Below, one piece after another: positions 24,801 to 36,640 of a DNA stretch of 64,000 nucleotides; position 1 is the stretch's first letter; each line of letters begins with the position of its first letter. A program made the position numbers and the translations under genes. This stretch comes from Burhinus oedicnemus (Eukaryota > Chordata > Aves > Charadriiformes > Burhinidae): assembly GCA_008921705.1 (NCBI GenBank), contig VFFE01007128.1, forward strand, positions 622,212-686,211. The letters are read 5' to 3'. The notes under the pieces are model-generated. The model saw nothing but the letters and a program-made list of their open reading frames with translations. It was not told the DNA's origin and made no database searches.

Positions 24801-27351
24801 AAATGCTACAACTTTTCTTGCAGTGAGACAGCTAAGCAATAAAGCAAAACAACTGTCCAACAGTTGTTAGTTACAAAAAACCAAGATGTAGCCCATAGAT
24901 TTTTGTTTGTTTGTTGTTTTATGAAATGGAAAATATGTGAAGAGTATCTCACTAAAAAGTGCTACGTTATGAGTGGGATTCTCCTGTTTGTTTCTTCCGA
25001 TTTCATTAAGGACTGAAGGTCTGGATCTTTCCCCTTCCCTTTACTAATAGTCCAGCTGAGTAATCAGCTAAAGGTTGAGTCCAGGTTACATGAAGAGAAA
25101 TTCCCTTTGTTTCAGGACTGAAAATAATGATGCTACTATGAAGCCAGAGAATCCAGGATCTCATGAAATCAATACTCCAAGTTCATCCCAAATCTTCTCA
25201 TAATGCTTCTCTAATACTCTTGGCAGCACTGTTTGTGTTTGTTGTCCCTCAGATAAACCCAGTGCTGGCCCAGGGTCTTCTCCCCTCCCCCAGACTGCAA
25301 TGAGAAGGGATATCAAAACCTAAATGTGTATCATCTAGTTTATAGCGTCAGCCTTCACAGGACAACATTGCTTCTGTTTTTAAGATTCAAAGAAACCTGC
25401 AAATTCAATGGCCAGGGTCATTCATTATTTTGGAATTTGTACTGTTCAGTTCACCCAGTTTTCAGAGTCTAACCCTGAAGAATTTGGGTCATTCGTGCTT
25501 CCCCTGACGACCCGATAACCCACTCCCACTTCAAGAAAGCAATGGTGAAGTGTACTTTGTATGGCTGTATCCTTGAAAGAGGAAAACACTGCTCAGTATC
25601 TTTATCAAACATATAACCATGTATCAACCATATTAATATGGGGAATCCAGAAACACAACTTCATTATGCAATTTGTTGCTCAAAGGAGTTTTCTTCGCAC
25701 AATTATTTTTTTTTTAAATTACTTTTATGGTAGTTTGGAATTCAATAAAACTCACCAACGCTAGGAATCATTACAATTGCTCTCCCAATGGGGAAGCAGA
25801 TGACCTGTGTGCCTTCAGATGCACTCACACACCCTCAGCTTGTTAGCAGTTTAAACATACACAATTAAATTTGACCAAAGTCGAGTGCACTGAAGCTGTG
25901 CTCATATTATATCAACTAAATTACATCAGCAGTGGAGCTCAGCAACACATAACACCCAGTGTAGCTACCACATAGTCAGATAGATCTCAGCTGCTGAATT
26001 TTCATTTTCATTATCCTTCTGTAAATTTGTATTTCATATGCCTTTCTGGCATTGTGGTCTCATTCCCCATTCCTGTAGCCAAATGTTGCCACTTTCTCCT
26101 GTGCTTTTCTGACCTGACTTTATAACACTCATTTTCTGCCAGATTTACTTTTCTCTGACAACATCTTAAAAAAACCTACCTAAATAGCCTCGACTACCTT
26201 GAAACTATTCTCATGATACATGCTAAACTGTCAGAGTTCCACCTTAAAGCAAGGATTCACACCATTCGGCTTAGCTGGAGCCATTTTCCTCCCAATGGAC
26301 AAGTAAGGAGAAAAAGTAGAACAGACAGAAGAAAAATGGCATTTAAAAGGAAGACATACAGAAGCCCCGCAGGGGGATAACCTGGCCAGCTGACCTTCCC
26401 TTTGAAATTTTGCCAGTGCAAATTAAGTAGCTAGTCTGCAGCACTTCTGGCAGCAGTGTGGGAAGGAAGTTCTGCAGTGATTTTGGATGAAACACTTCCT
26501 CAATTCCCCACAACAGCGCATTAAATATCAAAAAAGGATAACAAGGAGGTGCTGGAAAACACATTCTGAAAAACACGCCAAGAAAACAGAGGAGGGGATA
26601 AGAACAAACGAAATGTCATAAAGTTGACAAAATTGTAACAAGAGATTTGGAAAATCAAGGTAGAAGCAAAGCATCCATTATTTTGACACTGTTTGCTATG
26701 CCTTAATACAAAAACTATACCATACAGCAGAAAAAACAGTTGAAAACAAATTAGAGGTAGTGCTTTTGTAGGGTAAAAGGAGAAGGCCTTTGGTAAAAGG
26801 CAAAAAGCAACAGTAAAGTTTGTTACAACTTGAAGCTGGACTAGAAAACAATTATTTAACTACACATTCAGCTTTTCACCAAGATACCACCAGCAGCAGT
26901 CTGACATCAACTGAATTACATTAACTGCTTTGACCCATTGTTTTTTCCTGTGTAGACCAAGAAGATAACAAATCTTCCAAGTCTACGACACCTGACATAA
27001 ATATTTCAGTGTTACAGAATGTGTTTTCATGTACATCCATGCACATTCACAATTTATTTCTAGTTTCTAGTAATTTGCACTCATTTGACCTGACCTTTTT
27101 ACCTTCTCTCTCTCTGCCATAAATTGCAAAACTTCTCTAGGTGGGGTCATACAGCATTTTCCTCTTCCCAGCACTTCAAACCTGACATTCAGAATCCTTC
27201 GACACTTAAGCCGACAACTGAAATCCAAAGCATCAGCCATGCCCAAAAGCTCTTCAACAATAAGGTGCTGCGGTTGGGGTATACAACCGAGGGGCAGGTG
27301 GACAAGCACACAACTGGATGTAGAAAGACGTGAAATCTAATTCTCCTTCTT
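18883..27351. other. Large non-coding stretch, probably intron upstream of the terminal exon
   Basis: No coding exon or known repeat is recognised with confidence. The 19690-19990 segment is markedly GC-richer than its flanks and has open frames on both strands in four registers (up to 152 codons, 19694-20152 +). This results from few AT-rich stop codons rather than from coding. A second GC-richer patch lies at 20560-20700. A possible enhancer core at 23413-23437 is listed separately. At 27067-27333 both strands are open for over 200 nt, and the minus strand has a CAGTT...AAG/GTAAAA arrangement; it is not identified. Confidence 0.5.
23413..23437. promoter_or_regulatory. Possible enhancer core: octamer, AP-1 and homeodomain motifs
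   Basis: ATTTGCAT (23413-23420) abuts TGAGTCA (23420-23426), followed by TAATTA (23432-23437), all within 25 bp. These are exact matches to POU octamer, AP-1 and homeodomain core consensus sites. The dense, non-overlapping order looks like a conserved non-coding element core, but conservation cannot be judged from one sequence. Confidence 0.2.
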
Positions 27352-27662
27352 GGCTTGATTTGCTATGTAGTTTTACTCAAGTACTTTGTCTTGGTCTCAG
27401 ATAAAACAGGTAAAACATCGACCATCTATTTTCTTGGGAGGAGGAGGAAGTCATGATCTCTCAAACACACACTCACTATAACAATCCAGGGAATTAGGTT
27501 TGTGCCTTAATCCTCCCATACCTCAGTGTCCTCATTGTGAGATGAGAACTGCTACCTGGCAGAAGAGCTCAGGCTGTGCCAGGGGCCAGACAGCAGAGTG
27601 GTTGCCCACATGACGACAGATGCAGGACAGCATCTGGACAAGGTGCTATAAATAAAACATTG
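27352..27662 (+). repeat. MIR/CORE-SINE-like remnants, sense, one interrupted copy or two
   Basis: The first part (27368-27420) reads TGCTATGTAGTTTTACTCAA, then a GTACTTTGTC...TCTCAG segment and ACAGGTAAAA, like MIR 'agctgtgtgaccttgggcaagtcactt ... cctcagtttcctcatctgtaaaa'. The second (27505-27662) reads TGTGCCTTAATCCTCCCATA, then CCTCAGTGTCCTCATTGTGA, GAACTGCTACCTGGC and finally AAGGTGCTATAAATAAAAC, matching the second half of MIR. The overlap of the shared 'cctcagtttcctcat' block suggests two copies or a local duplication. Both are diverged. Confidence 0.5.
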
Positions 27663-27950
27663 GGCCAGCCATACATTGATGAGAATAAAAAGAACTGAAA
27701 AAATGCTTAATTCCCTCAACACTGCCTACAAACTGAAGAAGAATATGTTATGTGTGGGAAATACTAGCTTCCTACTATATGGTCTTAAACTACGAGAATG
27801 CATATGCATGATGGTGGGGGCAAATGTATCAATGCTTAAGAAAATAAGTAACATTTGAGAATTTTGTGACTATATATTGCCAAGCATTATTCCACATTAA
27901 AACAGATTTACAAAATTAAATAAAGTCTACATACAAATAGAATTTTTAGC

Positions 27951-28012
27951 TGGAAAAAGAAACGAAATTCCAACATCATAAAAAGATGGAAAAAGAAACA
28001 AAATTCCAACAT
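27951..28012. repeat. Tandem duplication, 26-bp unit, offset 36 bp
   Basis: TGGAAAAAGAAAC followed by G or A and then AAATTCCAACAT occurs at 27951-27976 and again at 27987-28012. The copies differ at one base and are separated by ten bases. No gene overlaps it. It is probably a recent slippage or template-switch duplication. Confidence 0.9.
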
Positions 28013-29663
28013 AAGAAAATAAGCCTTTACTGGTAAAGCAAGAGCTCTACCCTTCTACTCCCACTGATGTAGCAATCATGATACTCTAGACTGCAATGGA
28101 ATTAACATCAAATACAATGCTGAGAGCACTTTAACAAGCTCTGAGGTAGTTCATGGCTAAACTATTCACTGTACCATTTAAACACTGAACTACTTGTGTG
28201 TATATAGATTAGGTTTTCAAAACAATTGTCATCCAATTTATTTCCAGAAACCACAGTAACAAGCAAATAGTAAATATAGGGTGAACAAAGGAAATGTAAT
28301 CCTGATTCAAACCAATGGAGCTATCTCAAGTTTGAAGTATATGGACAGAGGAAGCAGCACCTGCCAGTCTCTCGGGGAGGGGGGAGCCCTATTTGGATAC
28401 AGCTGTGAATTAAATCCAAATTATAAAGAGCAATCAGACAAACCAAGTCTTTTACTGCTGTTTCTTTAAAGTTTCATTGAGTGAAATCCTAAAAGCCTGA
28501 ATGACTGCCAACATTATATTTAAAGTTACTAACAGCTTAAATGGACTAATCTTCACTTGTTCAGTTGCCATGAATTCAAATGGGAAACTAATCAACAGTC
28601 ACATTAATTATCTCATATAATTTTAACACCAATCTAGCATTACGAAACTGTATAATTACACAAGCAAAAGTCAAAGCAGGTGAAAGTTTTTCTCATGTCA
28701 GAATTTGCAGTCAGACATTTTAATTCAATAATTCTTACATAAATTCTTTTTAAAAAACCATGCCAAGTGGACATTTTCCCCATGTAATGAAAGTTGTTCA
28801 CAACAGTAAGACTCTCATTAGATGATAGATACTGTGTTATTGTGATGCATAAATCTTCCATCAGTTGTCAAATCTAGTATTGAGGATAACCCTTTAGAAG
28901 CTATTAGTATAAGTCAACTGAAAATTAAAAGCATATAGTAATACAGGTAAAAGGCTTAGCATGCACACAAAAGGATCTGTACATGACACCGTATCTCATT
29001 AAGATGTCTTGGTTAACCAATGATTGAAAACATCCACTAAACATTAACCTTGACAAAATATATAAAAATTCAGTCTTATTACACCATATGACTGCATTAT
29101 ATAATCTCATAAAATGGAAAGTTCTCCATGTTCTCATAACTTAAGACACAAACTTGTACTATCACCCACCCATTCTTCTTAACCAAGAGACGAATTTTTA
29201 ACTATGTTGGACTGCTGAAAGCCTCAGTGATTGCAAAAGTAATTGATGCTACATTTAAACGTCTCCCCAAAATAAGTTATATTAATCATCCTTTAATATC
29301 AACTTAATTCAAACAGTTACTCAAAACACACATTACACAGAACAAGGTCTCTTCCTGAAACACGAAGAAGTTTAATATTATACTAGTTAAGCACCAATAA
29401 CGGTTTTAGAAATGGTTTGACAAAATAGTATCTGACAAGCAGTTATTGAAACTGCTAGTCTTACTGACTACAGTACTGTTTTAAATCAATGTTGATGATG
29501 GAGCATAGTTTCCTTGATGTCCAAAACTAGGCATACTTTTGGCATTTAGCAGTTCAAAAACTGAAATGTGGTAGAAGGAAAAGCAAGCAGGATTAGGAAA
29601 AAGGATGAACTTTGGCATACAGAAGCAAAGGTCCTCAAGACAAATTACTGACTCAGACATTAC

Positions 29664-29720
29664 CTTGTGCTTTCTTTCACCATCAGGTCTTCTAACAACT
29701 GCGTATCCCACTATGGAAGC
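29664..29720 (-). other. Candidate internal exon, 57 nt, phase 0-0
   Basis: On the minus strand the segment lies between ATAACATAG and AAG/GTAATG. It is exactly 19 codons, open only in phase 0, reading ASIVGYAVVRRPDGERKHK. It would join in frame to the terminal exon at 18882 (next residues NDDLY). The acceptor lacks a good pyrimidine tract, and a 19-codon open frame is not rare by chance. No family is recognised. Confidence 0.2.
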
Positions 29721-32700
29721 CTATGTTATAGTTCAGCCATACCACAGAAAAACTATTGACTAAAATACCCTGAAAATAACTATTCTAGGCAAATAAATAT
29801 TTTCTCCTCCTTCAGAGTGACTGCTCAGTGGATTGCCCAACTGGCAACTGAACACAAGCCAGTGAAGGGGCAAAGACGTTCATGTGCTGCAAAGTAAAAT
29901 ACAGTCAGCACAAAACCCAAAGAGAGTAAACTGTCGGGAAAGGAAAGGAGGGTATGGCCAGCATGAGTAAACAGTCACCAAGAAGACAAAATACGTCATG
30001 CCATAATCAAGAAACCTTAGCTTGCGCTGGTTTCTTTCGTCCGGTTTCCTGAAGAAATGGAGCTTATGTAAGTGGTAGAACAGAGAGCAGACCTTCTAAA
30101 CAGAATGTAAAATTCAGTTTAACTTTGGGAAAGACATGAAGTTTCAGATACACTAAGCTACAGCACGTTTTGTAAAAATCCATGGCTGAGCAAAGGACTC
30201 CTTCTCCGAGGCACAGTTCATGTTTCATGAGGAGCAGAGAGCAAGCTGCTCAGCACCCACCATCAGCCCCCCACACCCATCTCAACAGCCCCAGCACCGG
30301 CTGGCAGATACTGCAGGGAAAAAGCAGCAGAGGGTGTAGTGGGGCATGAAAGGGACAGTTAACAAACATAAAACAAATCTATAGGAAACAGGGCTTCATT
30401 AGTTCCACTGCTCACAGATCATCTGTTGGTATAAGCAGTTTTGCTTGGAGCAGTGTTTTGTCAGTACTATTACTGTTACGTTATGCAAAGAATGTATTAA
30501 ATTCTTAAATATTACATGAGATTTAATGGCTTGTGTATCACATGTGGGAGGTCAAACAAGGAGGGTAATGTTCCATTCAGCCTCATAGATATAACTTAAA
30601 AAACAGAAGCCTGCATTATACTTCAAGGAGCAAGTGCAGATCAAACATATGCCTGAGATGGGAGAAGGCAGCTTGAAAAGCAATGGGAAAAAATAAAATG
30701 AAATTTAAAAATATAATTAAAAAGTATCAGTGTTTGCAACAAGCAACAGTGCAATTTTCAAGAAAGTTCTTGTCACTCTGGTCTTTGTTATAAAGGTAAC
30801 CCAAACCACAAGAAGACTGTAACCAAGCTGCTATGCCATTGATGACACCTAGTAGTATGTCACTTCCAAAGCCAAAGCTCTACAGCAAGGAAGTTTTACA
30901 GCACGGTCCCTTTTAAAACCTTTTCTGCTTTCAGAAGCTATTTATATGAAATGGATATGCAATCCTTTCCCTTATCCAACAGAATATTGCATTTGTTTTT
31001 TAAGTTCTTGTACACGTCTGGAAACTCTCTGCAGCTCCAGCGGTAGGGACTCTCAATGCCCTTGCTACAGTAAGGAGAACATGTGAAGAACAGTGGGAAG
31101 TATCTTGACTTCTACTTTCCATCTGTATTTTCATGACAGAGCCAAAAATACTCTAAGTCTAATTTTAGGTCCAGTTCCCTTAAATGAAGGCTTTAATTAA
31201 GATAAAGCTAGCATTTTTGTTATATAACTTCCATTTTCATGGCCTTTTGGAAAAAAACCCCACCCCACACAGCACAGCAACCAAAAGAGATCTGTCTACG
31301 TTATTTTGTCCATCTGCTCTCCAGTAACAGCATATTTGTCATATTATTAAGAAGCTTGAAGGTACATTTCATCATTTTAAACCACATAGGAAACAAAAGA
31401 AAACAACTTTGCAACTATGTTGTCATATTGAAAAAATATATACCTTGCAGTTTAGAATTTCATCAAAAGGTATATCGCTTATCACAACTTTCTGCAACAT
31501 TAGTTTTCTATTTATCACATGCATTGTACAGAAAGTAAGAGTATAACACCACTGCCTATAAGTACGCATATATACAAAAAGGAGCTAAAGTGGGCTGTAG
31601 TAGCACAAAAAAAGAAGCTCAACTGCATTACTGGAAATAACAAAAACTCCAAAACCAGGGCAGCTCACTGCCTCAGTTAAAAAAACAAAACACGCCCCCC
31701 CCAACCACCGTATTGTCAGACACAATTTATGATTCCTAGTTCAAATTCCAAGGACTATGAGAATTAAGAATCATCTTGGAAGGAGGAGAAGGGAAGAAAA
31801 AAGAACACTTATTTTCTACAGAGGAATACTTCCTATATTGGTAATGATCATTTTCTATTACATTTTCTTCAGTCTTAATAATTGCATATTAATCTCTCTT
31901 TAAAAACATTCCTTTCAACTTTTCAGACTTACTTCATTTCTAGTTACCAACTATGCATAATGCTTAACACAATGTTTAATTTTCACTAAGAATTGTGACA
32001 ATTGGAAGTCAGAGTTTCTGCAGCATCTGTAGGCATCTTGTTCTACAGAGACAATACGCTGAAGTACAAACACAGGAACCTTTTCTTTCTACACATGAAA
32101 GTCCTGGTATTTCAGCAAGATAAAAAAAAAAACCTTTTAAACTCTCCTTTTTGTCTGTGATTCTCTTCTAGCTAAAAGTCCTAGTTGCTAGGAAAAGATG
32201 CATCAAGGTCTGTGGAAGCACACACAGTGGGAGCCACAGCTTTTAGAAATAATAACTGAAAGGTGTAGCAAGTTCTATTGTAAATGCAACTTGGCATTTT
32301 TCAGTTACTTACAGTATTGACATAACAAAGCATGGCTTTCAAACAAATAGAACACCTGAAATGTACTGATTGCTTCCTTCCAAACTTCAAGGTCACTTCA
32401 AAATCTGCAAAACATCAGAGCTGTCCGAAGTATTAGTCAGAAGGGATGAAAAAGGAATAGTGTTCTCATGTCATTGAGGATGGTTAAATTCTTTTAGATA
32501 AAGCTTTCCAGTGAATTTTGACTGGAGGGGACTGGTAACAAGCATGGACAATTTCAGAGTTAAGCACTGAAAGTTGTCAAAAATACAAGCAAATTACATG
32601 TTCTGCTATTTTACCATCCAAAATGTAGCCAATACAGACATTCACATGACTTTTAAAGTGAAAATCTTCTTGTAATATACATTTTCAAAACAATAAACCA

Positions 32701-34064
32701 CCAAGCTAAAATACCCTGAACTTCCTTATAGGGCACAACATAATGATTATTTTAAAGCTAGCTCATCTTAGACAATCAGATTTTTGCTAGCACAATCTTT
32801 ACATAACTGTAAACACAGCTTTGTATTAAAAAAACCACAAAACCCTCTCTTCTGCTGCTTTTTATTTGTCAAGCGCCTTCCAGATGGGCTTAAGAATATG
32901 TCCACACGTGCTTCTCCACTCTTATTTCCTTTTCTGTGTTCAGATCCTTCCTTGCTGCTGCTATATTATTTCTCATCTTAAACTTTCAAGTAAACAACCA
33001 AATTTTTCTGCACTGTTCTTTCAGTCAGAGCTATCTTACGACAACAAACAGTAATAATATATTTAGATGTGTAAGATCCCAAAGCTGTATATTTTAAATG
33101 TTGAACTGGCCACTTCAGTTATACGATGCATATGAAATACATAAAATATTAACCCACTTCACTGAACAAAGCCATGCTGCATTGAAAGTGAGATCACAAA
33201 ATTAACAGCAATATAGGAAAGGCAAACAGGGTTTTGGAAACATCCCACAGTTGCAATTTAGATGTAGTGATTAAACCAGGGAAGAACACAGATGTCTACT
33301 GACATTTTGCTTTAAAAGGTTTAAAGAAGACTTTCCCCTTCACTTAAGAGTTTACAAATCAGATTCAGTCACAGGAAAACAATGCTGCAATCGCCCTTTA
33401 CAACAGACCCTAAAGTTAGTAAGCACAAGTCATTAGTAGTAACAAACAGATCTGAGCATAGAGAGAGCCGGTACCTGAGTGATGGGAAGGGCAGTCCATA
33501 AAGCACAGACTTCTCCTGCTCCCATCCTTGTATTCCAGCTGCTGCTTTTGACTTCAATGAGTGTCTTAGTGCAAGTATTTCTATAAGCCAGTATCACTGT
33601 TCTTTCTTTTATTTAGGAAACCAATATGCAACTATAAACAATATGTTTATAAAATTATAATCTATATTCTGTAATATGTAAATAAGTACCTGTTACTTAG
33701 AGGGCACAGATGAGCATAATATTAAAGAATAACAGAAATCAGCTGCATTTTCCTTTTCCAATTGTTTATACTTCTAAAGCATCCACTCTTTAAAATATTC
33801 TCCATACAAATCAAAACATGTTGTGCCTGAACGAAGGACAGAACAACAGCAGCAGTTTTAAAACATTGCATTTCCTGCAATATTATGCAAATTGCACTTC
33901 AGTCTGAGGAGGTAGGGTACTTCAAAGGGTATACCAACTAGAAAGGTTACTATGGTCAAGAGGCAAGGAGAAAAAGGCACACTTCACCCTACTGCACAGA
34001 TTACCCATATCACCACCCAAACAACCTTGATATTGCAATCATTTATACGTCTGTGTTTTTATGC

Positions 34065-34536
34065 GAGTTAGCCTGCCTTTTGCCTTCATTTGCCACAAAA
34101 CAGTTTTTATCTCTCTCGCTCTCTGTCTATAAACACCCAGGTACACTCTACGCACACACCCCTCAACACATCCAAGCACTCTTACTTTGTTGATATAGGT
34201 TAGCATAAAGCAAGATTTATTTCAGCATTTCCTTCAAATGCCTACATTACGTGCTATCTTCCATGTCAGTACCAACTACAGGTAAAAATTATGTGCACAG
34301 ATTTATCAATTGCTAGAAAACAATGCACTCAAAACATATGATCCAGAAGCTTTCAAAGCTCTCATCACTCTTGTCCTGAAGCAGCTTACAGGCCAACCTT
34401 TTAAGAGATAAAACAGAACCACTAAAATCACTTAACAGTTGAGGGACAGTCTTTGTGTGATCAACATTGCTTCAAAATATGTTATTACTTTTGAGCTAGC
34501 TTACCTTTTGCCTTCATCTGCCACAAAACAGTGTTC
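34065..34536. repeat. Pair of 44-bp direct repeats 428 bp apart
   Basis: 34065-34108 and 34493-34536 match at 38 of 44 positions without gaps; the shared core is CCTTTTGCCTTCAT, one variable base, then TGCCACAAAACAGT. The right copy, read on the minus strand, ends in AAAAG/GTAAGC, a strong donor, while in the left copy the same position is GCAGGC, a broken donor. The flanks do not match, so the duplication is either short or old. Confidence 0.85.
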
Positions 34537-36359
34537 AAATATAATTCTGCAATCTGCACTATAGAAGTATCCAAAAGAAGCTAGGTTTCCCCAAAAGGGG
34601 AAAACAGACGTGTTTACAAACCCACAGATACAATCTTGTGCACGTCTGCAGACTCGCATAAATAAATCGACATAGAACTTGCAGCTGGGATTTCAGACAT
34701 TTCATAAATAATATCAATTCACTGTTTGCAAACCTATCTGAAGTCAACAGGAATCGATGATTTTCTTTGCCATGTATCCCAAAATTACCTGTAGTTGCCA
34801 AATGATATCTCAGCTACCACCTTACAAAATAAGCTGCTGTTAGTAACTAACTGAGCTGGCAACTCACTCGCAAACAATGTTTCTACCAGTTTTGTTCATT
34901 TGAATTACCTGGTATAATTTTTATTTTAACTTGATAAAAAGATAGCTTCTGTGGAGGCTGAGGTCTCTTGTGAGAAAATAACTTGACTTTTACTTGCTGT
35001 GACTTCAACCTTTACCAGAAAAAAAGCTTAAAAGAGGCCTTGGTATACACAATACTAAAATCAAGCTACATTAACAAGCAATACTTGGCCTTTCTATAGT
35101 TTTAAACCATTCTCTGCAGTTGGTGGTGATTGTTTCTGTGAAGATCCAAAAAAGTGTTAGTACCCACACATGGCCAACATAAAATAAAATACAAAATATT
35201 AATCTAGTGTCTACACATGTAAAAAAAAAAAAAAATTCACGCCCCTCTTACAGGCTGTAAAGACAACATGAAAACAGCAGCCATTTATAAATTGGTATGA
35301 CACTGGTATACCAGGAGGGAACTCATTACTTGCTTGGCCTTTGAAAATAATTTATCTGTTCTTTGGATGAAGTTACAGCAGAGAGGCCCCACCAGTCTCT
35401 CTTCACCTTCTGTGGATTTGGCCCCTTTCCAGCTCGGGAAACTAACTGTACTTCCTGCTCTACAACGTGCAGCTCCTTGTGCAGCAGCTACTTTAGTTTT
35501 AAACTTATCAGTCAGGTTGTGGAAAGTCAAAAATAGTGGAACGGATTACTTAGCTTTTAATCATATTAGCATTTGTGAAAAATATTGATTATAATTCTGA
35601 AAAGCCATTACTAAACATGTTCTATTCACAGTGCAGAAAAACAACTCTAACAAGTCCCCCGCTTCACATTTTTCTTCCATCATTTCACGTGTACCTTTCT
35701 TTTGGAAAAAGCAGGTACTAGGGTTCAAACCACAAGACACGCACTAAGCCCTAGGCTACAATACCAAGTTAAACTAGGGGGTGTGTGTGCATGTGCCTAT
35801 GTGCACACTTCAGCAGCTGCTAAACATCCTGACATATTAACCACTGCACAGCAGCTGTAGCAAATCAAATTCAGAAACCTTGCTGCACCTCCTGTATGTT
35901 TTGGTATGCACTAACAATTATGTCTACACTACAACTGAACAAAGATCGTATGAACAGAGTGTAACTATGCCAAACAGCTCTTCCAAAGGAAGAATTACAT
36001 TAATATTAGAAACCCACAGCATCAGGTTTTCTAATACAGCACATAATCACCAAATGAGGGAGATATTTTTTCTTAAAAAGCGAAAAGATGGTGTTAATTC
36101 TGTTTCGTGTACAGCAAGATATTTATAGTAACCACATATGAAAAAGAACAAGCAAGAGTATCATACATGTCACTAATATGATCATTATGCTACAATTTCT
36201 CTAGTTACCACAAACATGCAAACATTTGCATGAAGATAAGAGCTCTAAGTTATACTAAAAAAACCAACATGAGTTCAAGTCACGACAAAACAAAGCATCA
36301 AGTAAGATTCACACCAGATGAGTACCTGACACCCATGTATTTTAACTTTTCCTGAGCAG

Positions 36360-36640
36360 TGCTTCTTCCCAGCATTCTCCTCCATTCTTTTAACTGTTCA
36401 TTAACTGTTCCACGATATATCTACACACATTTGCCAATATCCTTCCGTTAAGTGTGCATATAAACTGAATGCAATACTTCAGAGAGACAGCTATAATTAC
36501 TTCAAATTTCAAAGCATATCTAACAGCCTGCTGGCTCTTCTGCATGTCCCTGCACGTCAGTTGGGAACCATCATTCCAGATGTATCTATTATTGTAATTT
36601 TGGAAAGACTACAACTAACCTTGAGATAGTGCAAGTGAAC
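36360..36640 (-). mobile_element. Ancient CR1-clade LINE fragment, antisense
   Basis: The sequence around ATATCCTTCCGTTAAGTGTG, then CATATAAACTGAATGCAATA and CTTCAGAGAGAC..., follows the antisense CR1 order 'tccttcttgaagtgtggcgcccagaactggacacaatactccagatgaggc'. It is followed by an ATTACTTC...GCATATCTAACAGCC segment like 'gaattacttc...'. It is badly decayed, with no frame. The call rests on the order of several short landmarks. Confidence 0.45.

Larger units (their letters stand above)
27663..36359. other. Large non-coding stretch with two local duplications
   Basis: No confident gene. It holds a 26-bp direct repeat at 27951-28012, a 44-bp repeat pair at 34065 and 34493, a C8 run at 31695-31702 and an A15 run at 35221-35235. 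One weak exon candidate (29664-29720) is listed separately. Near 30050 the minus strand has a good acceptor (CATTTCTTCAG) before a 13-codon frame that stops, with no nearby polyadenylation signal. The 28500-29400 part is very AT-rich with TAATTA-type motifs. Confidence 0.5.

Noticed and set aside
35700..35775. GGTTCAAACC tRNA T-arm-like string
   Set aside because: No A box, acceptor-stem pairing or 72-nt cloverleaf around it.
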